In this document: positions 12,001-22,359 of the stretch, piece by piece
Position numbering within the stretch: the first letter of the stretch is position 1
How the letters are laid out: the number at the start of each line of letters is the position of its first letter
Origin: Rugalucina vietnamica
Taxonomy: Eukaryota; Mollusca; Bivalvia; Lucinida; Lucinidae
DNA: 64,000 nt
Reading direction: 5' to 3'
Assembly: GCA_964017185.1 (NCBI GenBank)
Contig: OZ024872.1
Coordinates: 40,616,188 to 40,680,187 of the forward strand
Made by a program: the position numbers and the translations under genes
Notes under the pieces: model-generated
What the model saw: only the letters and a program-made list of their open reading frames with translations
Told to the model about the DNA's origin: nothing
Databases searched by the model: none

Positions 12001-15000
12001 TTGATTAATTATTTGTTTGTGATTCTTTCTCTTTTTCCTTTTTTTACGCGAGCTACCATATCAGAACGTGCCTTTCTTAACTCGATGTAAATATTAATGT
12101 TCGACAGTAATCGCTGTTTGCTAGCGGAACTTAAAGAAAACAAATGCGCGTGGACTATTCCATTTCCCCCATTGTAAAAACGAAGATAGGGAGCTCTCAC
12201 CTCGATATCAATATGTGTCAGCGCTGTTTGTGCAGTCATAATGGCTGCCAACAAATTAAATATTGGTTTAGGCTGGAAATTATTCCTAGCAATCTGAAAT
12301 TACAACAATGACATATTCAGAAAGAGTTAATGCATCAGGAATACCCCCTCAATGCATTGAATACCCCTTAAACCGCATTTGTATATAGTAAAGTAAAGAG
12401 GGGTAAAGAGAGGTTAACAGGGGTATACCTTTTTCTTATTTTTGACCCAGAACATAGATTGTGGGAACTCGTTAGAACCGCCTTGTTGAGAAGGTTCTAA
12501 CATGTACCCACAATCAATGTTTTGAGCAAATATATTAAAAATATCAATATTTCATTTTCACAACATTAAAAATTGCTGTATATTGCATGGGCATGTTTTC
12601 ACAATGGTTCATGAATGAGAATACATAATTTATGGACCTAACCACATCAGAGCGATTGATGATGTTGCAACAAAATTCCGCAATGGTATGAATTATAGTT
12701 TTAAATTGACATACAATTAAATTGCTGGTATACTTTATAGTCTAGCTTGTCAAACATAGAGTCACTGCTGGAAAAACTGACATTATAACTTAGATGAAAA
12801 CCAATCAGTGTGCCTAGCAAATGGCTTATCTGTCCTTTTCAAAGAGCGATTTTAACTCATTATGACGAATGGCCTTTCCCATTGTTATCATTTGGATGAG
12901 TCCACTTTCATTTTGAGAGACATCAGGAGTGATTTTGAATTTTTAACACATTTTTCAATGAAATTCCTCTAAGCAAACAGAATAGCCCCAGATGGGACGC
13001 CGCGTTCTGCGGCGTCACATCTGGGGCTATGCTGTTTGCCTATGTCCCATAAAAGGGACGCCAGGCTTATATGAGTTAACCCAAAATACAACTGCCCCAA
13101 GAAAATACGACAAACATTGCTCATTTTACCAGTATATAACTGTAGTAAAACTAACCTTTAAAACTGCTAGTCCCTGAATTTCACTAAAATTATATCTGAA
13201 CAACTGAATGAAAGCATCAGTCAGTCTGTTATTGGACAGGTCTACTTCTTTGATAACATTATTGATTTTCAGCGAGTTAATGAGAGCTTTCCCGCCTTCG
13301 TCACCAAAGCCGTTCGTTTCCGCTCGAAATGCCTCGAGTTCTGTGTTATTCTGAAAGGTATTAAGAAATCATTGTCATTATTATTGTTAGGAAATGCGTC
13401 TTTTTTTCTCTCAATACGTACATCTGTTTTTAAACACTTAATACCATCATTCTTTAAAAGAAAGGTACTGACTACTAGTATAGTTGGAGTGCTTAAATAA
13501 CATTCTGTTTTATATAAATGTGGACTTACAAAAACATTTCACTACATTAGCTGAAAGATATATGACGTAGACCAAATACATGTACATATTTTTAATACCA
13601 GCATTCTTTAAAATATTCATTGGTTATCACAACAATGTCCTGAAATCCACACTCACCACAAAACATACGAGTTAGAGATTCAAAACGACAGGTAAATACA
13701 ATGTATGACGAAGTTCTTTTTGACAAAGTCAGCAGCCTTTTGTACATGTAGGCCTATTATGATGGGAAAATTAAATTACCTTTAAACAATCACAAAGCTT
13801 CACACCACCTGTTCTTCCAATTTGGTTCCAGCCCAAGTCTATCACTTTCAGGGAAATATTGCCCTCTAAAAGTGACGAGAACACATTATTACACTATAGA
13901 TATTTTTGTTCTACATGTAACGTTTCTGAGTATCATTGGTATGGTTGTTATTCGTTAATGCCCCTAACTGCATTAGCCTCTTTGGTACTTAAAATGCCTT
14001 TGCATGATTTACTTAGTGCTTTCATGTAGTTAACAGTTATTTACTTAAGACCTTTGTCTGTGCAAACACATAACATCTACTTTATGCACTGGTTATTGGC
14101 TAGAATGACGATACATGTAATTGACTTTAGGCAGAGAGCAGCCGATTGCTTAACACGAAATTATTCAGCATACTTAAAACAGCAAAATCTAATTTGATGT
14201 GGATTATCTTGAAAAAGTTAATTGTTAATCGCCCGGGACTTTATTTTCTTCGGTACTAACAAAACTTTTTATTTAGGAGAAGGTTAAACAGACCAGTCGA
14301 TATCATAAGTTTTAATATTTGTCGTTTTCAAATAGACTTACCTAAAGCCTTGCTGATCAACATAGCCCCATAATCACCTATGTTGTTATTCGACAGATTT
14401 ATTTCTTTGAGGTTTACATTTTCCTATGAAAAGACAAACTACTATTAAAGTGTAAAGTGGATTAAATGTTTATTCAGTTTCAAATAATCGGTTTGGTCTT
14501 CTATCAATCAGAACGGAGATTATTTTATTTTGTGGTGTCATGATTTCCATGCAGAAGATATTTATCATTTACGTGGAAATAATATTAGATCAAAAACAAA
14601 AGATACCACTTCGCAGAATTAATCAACAAACTACATGTAAAGTTGAAGTATTACAATAATATTCACAGGAATAATAAAAATACATTACCTCTATCAGTCT
14701 GGCAAGATGCTTGCATCCTTTCTCACCAAAATTATTTTCTGGAATGCAAAGTGAATGCACGTACATGTATACGCAGATAAAGAAAGATAATTAAAAGATA
14801 AGTCTATGTATTAAATTTTAAGAATTAACCTGGAATGAATCAATGCATAGAATCTTGTCCTTTATGCATTTATTCAATACTAATTTGCGGGGTTTAACAG
14901 ATAAATCAATAAATGAAATAATGATAAATGTATTCCTTAAAATGATTCTAGTAAAAACGTGTACTTACTTGAAGCATTTAGTTTCAATAAGAAGCAGTTA

Positions 15001-18000
15001 CTCCTTATAGCATTTTTCAGGTGTTTCGCTCCTTCATGACCAAGATTATTGCACGAAAGATTCTGAAACAATTATGGAAATTACGATACACCATCCGTTG
15101 AATAAGCATAATACTAAACAGTCTCCTGAAAACGTATGATATGTATAGAAAAGATCTGGTAAATTGTTGTCCAGATAGATAATAAAAATAATTGTTAGAT
15201 CCTTTGGAAGCAGTAAAAATACAAAGCTAGAAGATGGGCCATATTGTACAATTTCGGGTTATGAACCTCCACCAGTGACCCTTTATAAAACTGGCAGCGA
15301 AAGCCAGGCATTTTGCTGCAATTTCAAGAATTTACATCTGTGTAGTCTAAATCAAAGACTCAAATTCCCAAAGGGGCCAAATAATCTAAATATTGTTAAG
15401 AAGATGATTCTTAACATATAAAATTTTGAAATACTTCATATATATTCACTGATCCCAAAGGATCAAAAGAAAAATATAATCTGCACTATGGATGATGTAC
15501 GGGGAGACTTTTTAGGGCCGCCACACGGCACAACACCAGCTGCAGTAATAGCAAATAAAAATAATTGTTAGATCCTTTGGAAGCAGTAAAAATACAAAGC
15601 TAGAAGATGGGCCATATTGTACAATTTCAAAATTACATATTGTACAATTTGTACAATTACAAAAACAGTTTAGCAGTTCTTTCCTTGTTTGAATGTTAAC
15701 ATCATCTCCACGAGTAAAACACCCTGGATAAGTCGGGGCGGTCGACTTACTGACTTCGTTTTTCTTTGGCATTTCTCAGAGACATAAAGTAATGTTGCAA
15801 TGACCGTTTACGAACATAATATACACAAAAGAAACTACTGTCGAGCTTAGACTCAACAACTTTTCTACAATTACCAGCTCTGTAAGTCGTTTGTTTTCCT
15901 TCAGCATATGTTTGAAGTAGTTCATACTGGTTGGTCCTATTCCATTATCCTTGAGATCTATGTCAGACATTGTCAGGTGGTTCTGAAAAACGTCAACAGG
16001 AATTGAAAAGTAGCGTACATTAAATGATGCGATTAGAACTAAAATCCCGCATACAAAACCATTTGCAAAAGAACAAATACAAAAAATACACATTAAATTT
16101 TAAATACATTACGGAAACATCTCAAAGTATTCTATAATTCAGCTCATTTTGATTGTATTTTTGCCTTAATTACACTTGCTGTCCATAAATTAAGTAATTT
16201 GAGTATAGATGTTCACCTCATCGATTCGATGATAACAGATACCCACAAAATAATGATTTTAAGGGTTAATATTAAAAATCGATAATTTCATACCTACCGG
16301 GTGTTCCAGAAAACATGATACATTTTGAAATTCTAATAGCATTTGACTCGAAATAGATATGTTGCAGTTTGTTTTTGCTGATCAATGTAATGTACATAGA
16401 GATAATGGCATGGCATATTTTGATTTGATTCCAAAGTTGGGAAAAGCAAGGTATATCTTTTTATGCCCCCAACTTCGAAGAAGTTGTGGGGCATATTGGT
16501 TTGGCCCTGTCCGTCCAGTGGTGTCCAGTGAGTCTGTGATGCGTGAGTAACGCTTAGCACTCGTTCAGGAACCGTTACAGCTAGGATCTTGAAATTTGGT
16601 ATGTAGCTTGTATATGAAAATTAAGAGGACCCTTATTTTTTCTTTCAGGTAAATTCAAAGGGCTAGGGACCCATTCTGTGAAAGATATTTCCCTTTTTAA
16701 TTCTTGATAAAGTGAATAGATAGTGGGTACCTTGTGTGCCATTTTTCGGGCATTTTGACAATGAAAGTGAATGGGCAATGGGTACCTTGTGTGCGCAACT
16801 CCTCCTACAGTTTCATGCCAATTCATTTAAAACTTTACATGTGTTATGGGCATGGTCTGAAGATATGCATGTGGTTTGGATATAATCCTTGGATTATTTT
16901 TTGTCATTTTTTTTTTTTCACAATTTGAACTTAGTCATTTTTTCGGGCATTTTAATGAATGGATAGAGGGTACCTTGTGTGCGCAACTCCTCCTACAATT
17001 TAATACCGATACTTTTGAAACTTTACCATGCTTTGAAGATATGCATGTGGTTTGGATATAATCCTCAGATTAATTTTTGTCACTTTTTTCGCAATTTGAA
17101 CTTAGCCATTTTTCGGGCATTTTCACAATGAAAGTGAATGGGCAGTGGGTACCTTGTGTGCGCAACTCCTCCTACAGTTTCATGCCAATCCATTTAAAAC
17201 TTTACGTGTGTTATGGGCATGGTCTGAAGATATGCATTTGGTTTGGATATAATCCTTGGATTATTGTTTGTCATTTTTTCACAATTTGAACTTAGTCATT
17301 TTTTCGGGCATTTTAGTGAATGGATAGAATTTACCTTGTGTGCGCAACTCCTCCTACAATTTAATACCGATACTTTTGAAACTTTGCAGACATTGTGACC
17401 ATGCTTTGAAGATATTTGAACTTAGTCATTGTTTTGGACATTTTTACATCTTTAAAGTGACTTACCAGTTGGGGGCATAGTGTTTCATAAACACATTTTC
17501 TAGTTAAAATGTTGCTTTATTTTTCTAATTTTCGCCTTTTTGCTCCTAAAGTTAGCTTTTTTACAATGCATATTACAGCTTCCCACCTTTCAGAACAGGA
17601 TTGAAATTCATATCATCATGATTGCCACTATAAATGTCTATTTTATGCTTTATAATTTGACATAGATTTTGTTCCACATGGTGTTCCCCTGTTATCTTTA
17701 TCCAGATCAAATCTATAGCACCACCTTGTTCAATTTTGACCGTTTTTATATCACATAATTTTTGAAAAGCCATATATTGTTACCACGGCAACCATCTCAT
17801 TGCAGTTTTGATGCTGTTAAATAATACGTGTTGTATTGTCCTTTAGGACAACACATACCATTTACATCATCTATTTACTGTAACACATTGAACCATGCAT
17901 TATCAACATGAGTATCAAAATTTGTTACCCCACCCACTTTTCACTGTTGAAACAGTGGATATCACATGTACTGCTTGATCTGTCATACACAGTTAGGTGT

Positions 18001-21000
18001 GAGAGCAATAAAACAAAACCATTCGATGTCTTTGGAAGATGTTATTGATTTGTTTAATGCATTAAATATTGGACTTTCCTTTAACAGCTGAAGCAGAGGG
18101 CCTAAAACATCATTTTTCAGTATATTTCAGTTGGTCAAATTGCTGAATTTCCCAGTTTTTGCGACATTATCTTTCATGCGACAGAAAACACACTGTTGAG
18201 AACGAACAATGCTGACAATGCTTTTAAATAAAAATTTCAGACATTACCAGTCATTTAAATTCATTTACTAGTACCAAAATAAAAGAACTGAACATTTTTA
18301 TTAAAGTTTTAAAATGTATCATGTTTTCTGGGACACACTGTTCCCCTGATTTCCCCCATTTTTACTATAAAATCTGGGGTAGCTTTCATACGGAGATGTT
18401 TCGATCATGAGGAACATTACAATTATTTTCGTCGTTAAACATAAAGGGAAATTGTTTTTCTTCTAAAAATATACACAATGACGTTCAACCAACAGAATGA
18501 TTCTATTAAATCATAGAAGCTCTGTACAAAAATAAAGAAAAAATAAAAAAAGTACTAGCCAAGATACTTATACAAAGTATTAGCCAAGATACTTATACAA
18601 AGCACTATCCAAGACACTTGTACAAAGTAATAGCCAAAATATTTGTACGCAGTACCAGTCAACATACTTGTAAAAAGTACTTACCAAACAAGATACTCAT
18701 ACAAAGTACTAGCCAACATACTTGTACGAAGTACTAGCCAGTTAAGATACTTGAACAATGTACTAACTTAGGTACTTGTACGAAGTACTAGACGAACAAA
18801 GTATAATACAAAGTACTAGCCAAGATACTTGAACAAAGTACAAGTCAAAATACTTGTACAAAGCATTAGCCAAGATTCTTTAACAAAGTGCTGGGCATAG
18901 CCAAGATACTTACATAAAGTACTAGCCAAGATACGTGTACAAAAAAACTAGCTAAAACACTTGTACAAAGTACTAGCCAAGATACATGAACAAACTACTA
19001 GCCAAGATACTTGAACAAAGTACCAGCCAAGATACTTGTACAAAGTACTAGTCAAGATACTTCAACAAAGTACCAGCAAAGATACTTGTACAAAGTACTA
19101 GCCAAGATATTAGTACAAAGCACTACCCGAGACACTTGTGTAGTGGTCAAGATGCCACTATACTTGTACAAACTACTATCCAAGATACTTTAGCAAAGTA
19201 CTAGCCAATATATTTGTATAAAGGACTAGCCAAGATACTTGAACAAAGTACTAGGACAAATACTTGTACGAAGTACCAGCCAATTAAGTTATTTGAACAT
19301 AGTACTAGCCAAGATACTTGAGCAGCATCAAAATCATTCAGTATTCAATATGGAATAGAAAATATAACACAAGTTTGAAAACTGACTCACTTTCATTTGG
19401 GTAGACACTGCTATAGAATCTCCTTTGTTGAGGTATCTGTATCGCATTCGTAAATTGTCATCCAAAGAATGTCGCATAAAGTAGGAATTAGGCGTGCTTT
19501 TAAATCTCCGACAATTCTGTTTATATTCTGGATATATTCCATCCTCCAGCACTTCACGAGATTTTTCGTCGGCGATTAGCTCCAAACCTTAAATGGAAAA
19601 CGCTTATACCTGGTTCTCATAATTCTATCAGTGTTTCGCGAACAGTTTCATTCAACGGGTTGGCCATAATTGAAGAGGTAAGAATCCTGATTGTTCCGAT
19701 TCTTCATTGAAAACAATTGCATGCTGTCGTTTTTATGAATATGACATTTAAGCATGGTAAACAAACTCATATAGGGTGACGTGACGCTTTCAGGCGTAAA
19801 GCAAAGACAAACACACACCCCAAAAAAAGAAAAGGAAAAACAACAACAACAAAAAAAAAACATACAAACAAACAACACACAAAAAAACAACATGATACAA
19901 GATAATGTGTTTTGCTCTTCTTGAATAACTCTAAAGAACTTTGCCAATGTCGATGGTATATTTATCTTACCTAGATTTGTATCCAAGTCTGTATCATAAC
20001 CGTCATCATCACTGTCTGCTTTATTCAGCTGATCTTGTATGTCCAATCCCCAGTATTTTCTTAACCGGTCTTTGAATTTCCCTTCTTTCAGCAGCCGCTC
20101 CTTGATGTCATTGTATGATTCTGGAGATAATCTCGGAGCTCCCCATGCTGATCTGTGTTTATCACCCCTGTCAGTTTTGTCAGGAGAGCTACGGACAGTC
20201 ACACTGGCACTGTCTACAAGACTAAGCTTATACTGGCTACCTAGTGCGTAATAGTCTTCTGACTCCGCCACTGGTGACTTAGCACTATACCTAGCACTGC
20301 TCTTAGAGCTTCTGATGACTGGTGAACTAAAGTCGCGATCAAATGTAAGTCCTAGTTCCTTGGCACTTTTGCTAGGTCTTTCGTTTGGGTCCACTACTAG
20401 GAAACTTTTGTGTCCATTTCGATTTGGTCCAAATCCTTCCGCATATGTACAACTTCTAATAACATTATTCTGACTCCCACGTCTGTTTTGTACGTCCGAT
20501 ATGTTATCATTTACAACTTCGTCTTCGAAACGAATAGAACCACTTCTTTTACCCTGATTGCTTTTATTGCCCTTGTTATTCGTGTCTAAACTATGAGAAC
20601 TCTTACTGTCACTAAGCGATCCATTTCTTCTACATTCTTTGTATGACTTTTGACTTTGACTGATATCACTCCCAATATGTGATCCACTGCTCGCACTATG
20701 ACTTTCACATTGCTTTGGTTTTCGTTTACTACTTCCCTTACTGCTTACACTATAGTTACTCGCAGCTCGTGTCTTTTTAACACTACCATCGTCGACTTGA
20801 CTCTCGTTATCGACGGATTTATCTGACTGGGACACGACAGACGACGCGTAATTCGTAGAGGTATCCACAGGAGGCTCTCTAAGTACGGCAGTAAGTTGTT
20901 GAATATGCTTGTCATCTCCACTTGATCTGCTCTCGTGTTTGAGGACCTCGTAGTTGTAATCGCTGTCCGGGGTATCGTATCTCAGGTTGATGTCGGGAAG

Positions 21001-21063
21001 GTGTGGTGTGGAAGTGTTCCGCTCATGCTCGTCTGAGTTAGCTTCGCTTTCTGCTTGGTCCAT
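8884..21063 (-). CDS. LRRC74A-like: LRRC74A-like leucine-rich-repeat protein, 13-exon gene
   Basis: I joined 13 exons by eye: 21063-19971, 19587-19391, 15982-15875, 15062-14969, 14738-14689, 14423-14342, 13865-13780, 13350-13156, 12293-12201, 11908-11755, 11201-11014, 9464-9379 and 9007-8884. All introns are GT..AG and all phases agree, giving 2550 nt, or 849 residues plus TGA. Residues 1-360 are Ser/Lys/Asp-rich and look disordered. A SYFMRH block near residue 400 precedes about eight ribonuclease-inhibitor-type LRRs of about 28 residues (about 430-665), with repeated LxLSxNxxG cores. A helical acidic region and a Lys/Arg/Glu-rich tail follow. Order and motifs resemble LRRC74A/B, whose biochemical role is not established; a protein-binding scaffold is the inference. 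Start: first ATG in the open frame, at 21063. The long N-terminus is unlike the short one of vertebrate LRRC74A. It could instead be another NLRC3-like LRR protein lacking NACHT. Confidence 0.82.
9379..9464 (-). CDS. LRRC74A-like: LRR gene exon 12: basic segment
   Basis: 86 nt, in phase 0 (aattttcag) and out phase 2 (ATCAG|gtaagg). It encodes a Lys/Arg-rich segment (TSLRRLKANLKL). The call rests on strong splice sites and phase agreement with both neighbours, not on a recognised domain. Confidence 0.6.
9700..9775. repeat. Dispersed repeat, family S2
   Basis: ttttttcccacccctcggttt..gattgcgccatttcctgatcattgcc is the reverse of the 5565 copy. It lies in intron 11 of the LRR gene. Confidence 0.5.
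9887..10796. mobile_element. TTAA-flanked MITE in LRR intron 11
   Basis: ggatgttcgcggc at the left is mirrored by gcagcgaacatcc at the right. TTAA flanks both sides (9883-9886, 10797-10800). The interior has two copies of a tgcacactaccSaatatt motif (10309, 10685) and no coding capacity. Confidence 0.75.
11014..11201 (-). CDS. LRRC74A-like: LRR gene exon 11: acidic segment
   Basis: 188 nt, in phase 1 from a tgaccag acceptor and out phase 0 at GAG|gtaatt. It encodes a short hydrophobic run followed by an acidic stretch (EIEIEDLYPDYEELEEN). If the donor is not used, translation stops a few codons later at 10999, giving an alternative C-terminus. The donor is preferred because two further exons fit in phase. 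Confidence 0.65.
11465..11641 (+). repeat. Possible retroposon 3' tail with (TATTG)n
   Basis: gtgagactcaaataaactattt runs directly into five TATTG repeats. An AATAAA-like signal followed by a pentanucleotide tail is typical of truncated non-LTR insertions. It lies in LRR intron 10. Confidence 0.4.
11755..11908 (-). CDS. LRRC74A-like: LRR gene exon 10: post-LRR helical region
   Basis: 154 nt, in phase 0 (atttccag) and out phase 1 (GAAG|gtatat). It encodes a helix-rich segment with SEEFKGLANAIKVVQD and no repeat motif; it probably caps the LRR solenoid. Confidence 0.75.
12201..12293 (-). CDS. LRRC74A-like: LRR gene exon 9: last LRR repeat
   Basis: 93 nt, phase 0-0 (atttcag acceptor, GAG|gtgaga donor). 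It encodes KIARNNFQPKPIFNLL at the join, the final recognisable LRR, then a TALTHIDIE strand. Confidence 0.8.
12400..12545. mobile_element. Hairpin MITE, family H2
   Basis: aacatagattgtgggaactcgttagaacc pairs with ggttctaacatgtacccacaatcaatgtt. It is preceded by the gggtatacctttttcttattttt lead also found at 23165. It lies in LRR intron 8. Confidence 0.7.
12852..13079. mobile_element. Hairpin MITE, family H1, copy 1
   Basis: Ends ttaactcat / atgagttaa. Inside is a 67-base stem-loop at 12973-13039: gcaaacagaatagccccaga pairs with tctggggctatgctgtttgc, with a second GC-rich stem gacgccgcg/ctgcggcgtc at the top. It lies in LRR intron 8. Confidence 0.8.
13156..13350 (-). CDS. LRRC74A-like: LRR gene exon 8: two LRR repeats
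   Basis: 195 nt, phase 0-0 (tttcag acceptor, AAG|gttagt donor), 65 residues. It has a degenerate repeat with a TNGFGDEGGKAL core, then EVDLSNNRLTD. The downstream intron contains hairpin-MITE insertions. Confidence 0.85.
13780..13865 (-). CDS. LRRC74A-like: LRR gene exon 7: LRR repeat
   Basis: 86 nt, in phase 1 (acttttag) and out phase 0 (AAG|gtaatt). It encodes the VIDLGWNQIGRTGGVKL repeat; the LxWNxIxxxG variant is also typical of the equivalent LRRC74A repeat. Confidence 0.85.
13870..14335. other. LRR intron 6, no other feature seen
   Basis: AT-rich intronic sequence without a recognised repeat. Confidence 0.5.
14342..14423 (-). CDS. LRRC74A-like: LRR gene exon 6: LRR repeat
   Basis: 82 nt, in phase 0 and out phase 1 (TTAG|gtaagt). 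It encodes the EINLSNNNIGDYGAML repeat. The acceptor is a short ttttcatag. Confidence 0.85.
14689..14738 (-). CDS. LRRC74A-like: LRR gene exon 5: LRR micro-exon
   Basis: Only 50 nt, in phase 1 and out phase 0 (GAG|gtaatg). It encodes KNNFGEKGCKHLARLIE, completing the LRR begun in exon 4. Acceptor: tgcattccag. Confidence 0.82.
14969..15062 (-). CDS. LRRC74A-like: LRR gene exon 4: LRR repeat
   Basis: This 94-nt exon enters in phase 0 and leaves in phase 1 (TCAA|gtaagt). It encodes an NLSCNNLGHEGAKHL repeat followed by the start of the next strand. Confidence 0.85.
15181..15628. repeat. 75-bp direct repeat, 373 bp apart, in LRR intron 3
   Basis: aataaaaataattgttagat..gggccatattgtacaatttc is present without visible change at 15181-15255 and 15554-15628. 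It looks like the ends of a recent local duplication or the direct repeats of a small insertion. Confidence 0.8.
15875..15982 (-). CDS. LRRC74A-like: LRR gene exon 3: LRR repeat
   Basis: This 108-nt, phase 0-0 exon has a gttttt-cag acceptor and a CTG|gtaatt donor. It encodes 36 residues with the LRR core DIDLKDNGIG and the helical half MNYFKHMLKENKRLTEL. Its end joins in frame to the NLSCNNLG core of the next exon, which supports the join. Confidence 0.85.
16299..18339. mobile_element. DNA transposon remnant with GGGTGTTCCAGAAAACATG ends
   Basis: gtgttccagaaaacatgata at 16300 is mirrored by tatcatgttttctgggacac at 18317, giving about 28-bp inverted ends. No transposase reading frame is recognisable. 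A TATGCCCCC-ended element is inserted within it. It sits in LRR intron 2. Confidence 0.65.
16462..17479. mobile_element. TATGCCCCC-ended repeat with 365-bp tandem units
   Basis: tatgcccccaactt at the left and agttgggggcata at the right form the inverted ends. Inside, a unit with gaatgggcaatgggtacc, ccttgtgtgcgcaactcctc and gatatgcatgtggtttgg recurs about every 365 bp, each with two related halves. Confidence 0.75.
18545..19325. repeat. 25-bp minisatellite in LRR intron 2
   Basis: About 30 imperfect copies of a 25-mer close to aagtactagccaagatacttg plus acaa. There are no spacers between copies, so it is a minisatellite and not a CRISPR array. Confidence 0.9.
19391..19587 (-). CDS. LRRC74A-like: LRR gene exon 2: LRRC74-type pre-LRR block
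   Basis: This 197-nt exon enters in phase 1 after a tttaag acceptor and leaves in phase 0 at AAA|gtgagt. It encodes the charged helix and the SYFMRH segment that precede the repeats in LRRC74 proteins; in those proteins the SYF(L/I)R block sits at the same place. The following intron is 3.4 kb and holds the minisatellite and a nested transposon. Confidence 0.8.
19600..19970. other. LRR intron 1, A-rich simple sequence
   Basis: Includes a caacaacaac / aaaaaacatac simple run at 19818-19890. The minus-strand open frame through it is read-through from exon 1 and not coding. Confidence 0.6.
19971..21063 (-). CDS. LRRC74A-like: LRR gene exon 1: disordered N-terminal region
   Basis: This 1093-nt exon encodes residues 1-364 and ends in phase 1 at a CTAG|gtaaga donor. 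It is rich in Ser, Lys, Asp and Asn, with a basic Ser-rich stretch near residues 90-170 and an acidic DSDDDGYDTD motif just before the donor. No catalytic domain or membrane segment is visible. The frame stays open upstream to 21123 without an ATG, so the Met at 21063 is the preferred start. Reading past the donor gives a low-complexity Phe/Cys run from intronic A-rich DNA, which should not be counted as protein. Confidence 0.8.
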
Positions 21064-21948
21064 CAACAATTTACAAGTAAAGTTGGTGCTTGTAAGAATT
21101 GTACCAGAAGAGGCGGGTGTCAAAGACTTTGAATCAAGACCTTTTGATATTAGATTGATATTAATAAAAACAGAACTATATTTAAGTTTCTACTGCATCA
21201 ATGATAAACTTGCCTAGCTATTTACATCGATGCCGGGGTAGTGTGTCTATCATTGATGCACATTATTGAACTTGCGTTTTTGTCGGTATTAATATGCTTG
21301 TTTTGCTTATTTTACATAACTTGATCGGCATTTAGTCAAATGAAGTAACAAGAAGGCTTTAGGCAGGCTCACATACTAAATGAACTTTGAATCAAACAAT
21401 ATGAATAAAATACGTATTGACAATGAAAAAATAAAGCTTACACTTTGATTCTGCGATTATTAAGAATATCCAAATATTTTTAAATGTATATTTTCAGATA
21501 CATATTTTTATAAACTAATATAACAAGTGGATCGAAGTCAGTATCTATCGATAAAATTTATGACATTTTGATGTTAATATCAACATATCAACAGTATCTT
21601 TATTGAAGCCTGATCTCTAATTGAATTTATAGCACAGAACAAGTACTGTTGAATTGAGAATGTCAAAACCTTTTGAAACTTCACAGGACGTTGGTGTATT
21701 CATAAAGCAACAAAGTCCTTGATTTGTAAATTATCTAGCGAGCAAAATCGATCTAATGAGAGACGATTCGTGAGGATATGGTTAATTAAATGACACTGTC
21801 GTGCAATAAGGACTCATGTACGCGTGGTATTTATTTTAGGGGTATTAGAGGAAAAGGGTCTAGCCAGCAGTCAAAAATCTAACTAAACAGTGGGTATTGC
21901 TATTTCCTGACCGACAGACAGATCATGTCATACTTCACAGATCATGTG
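21064..21948. promoter_or_regulatory. 5' flank of the LRR gene, promoter not resolved
   Basis: Upstream of the ATG at 21063 there is no further coding exon that I can support. Any promoter or 5' UTR exon should lie here or beyond, but no TATA box or initiator can be singled out. Confidence 0.3.
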
Positions 21949-22178
21949 TTTAACCCATATTTGACGAATAGATTCTCCCGTCATTATCATTTGGGCGAGT
22001 CCACTTTTATTTCTAGGGGCGTCAGGAGTGATTTAAAAATTTTATTCAATTTTTCGCTGAAAATTCTCTGAGCAAACAGAATAGCCCCAGATGGGACGCC
22101 GCGTTCTGCGGCGTCACATCTGGGGCTATTCTGTTTGCCTATGTCCCATAAAAGGGACGCCAGGCTTAAATGAGTTAA
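21949..22178. mobile_element. Hairpin MITE, family H1, copy 2
   Basis: Starts ttaacccatatttgacgaat and ends taaatgagttaa. The 67-base hairpin at 22072-22138 is perfectly paired over the outer 23 bp, with the GC-rich gacgccgcg top. Confidence 0.85.
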
Positions 22179-22311
22179 TAAAGAGCATTACCGAGAGAGA
22201 AACAAAGATACTCAGTGATCAATGTTAAAAGGTGCCGATCGTCAGAGATTCATAAGAGGCTTCTATGATTCAATTGCGAAATCTATCGATGTGGACAATC
22301 GAAAATGTCCA

Positions 22312-22312
<1 letters not shown>

Positions 22313-22356
<44 letters not shown>
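22313..22356. repeat. (TTA)n microsatellite
   Basis: An uninterrupted run of about 14 trinucleotides. Confidence 0.95.
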
Positions 22357-22359
22357 GCT

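Noticed and set aside
12992..13177. Open frame starting MGRRVLRRHIWG, also at 41495
   Set aside because: It is the H1 hairpin in translation; the frame depends on the stem sequence only.
17573..17773. Minus-strand frame inside the transposon remnant
   Set aside because: No transposase motif (no catalytic triad, no HTH) could be recognised in 66 residues.
18545..19325. Possible CRISPR-like array
   Set aside because: The 25-bp units are contiguous with no unique spacers, and the genome is eukaryotic; it is a minisatellite.
19648..19970. C-terminal 100 residues of the long frame at 19648-21123
   Set aside because: They follow a strong donor and are Phe/Cys-rich translation of A-rich simple DNA; exon 2 joins in phase instead.
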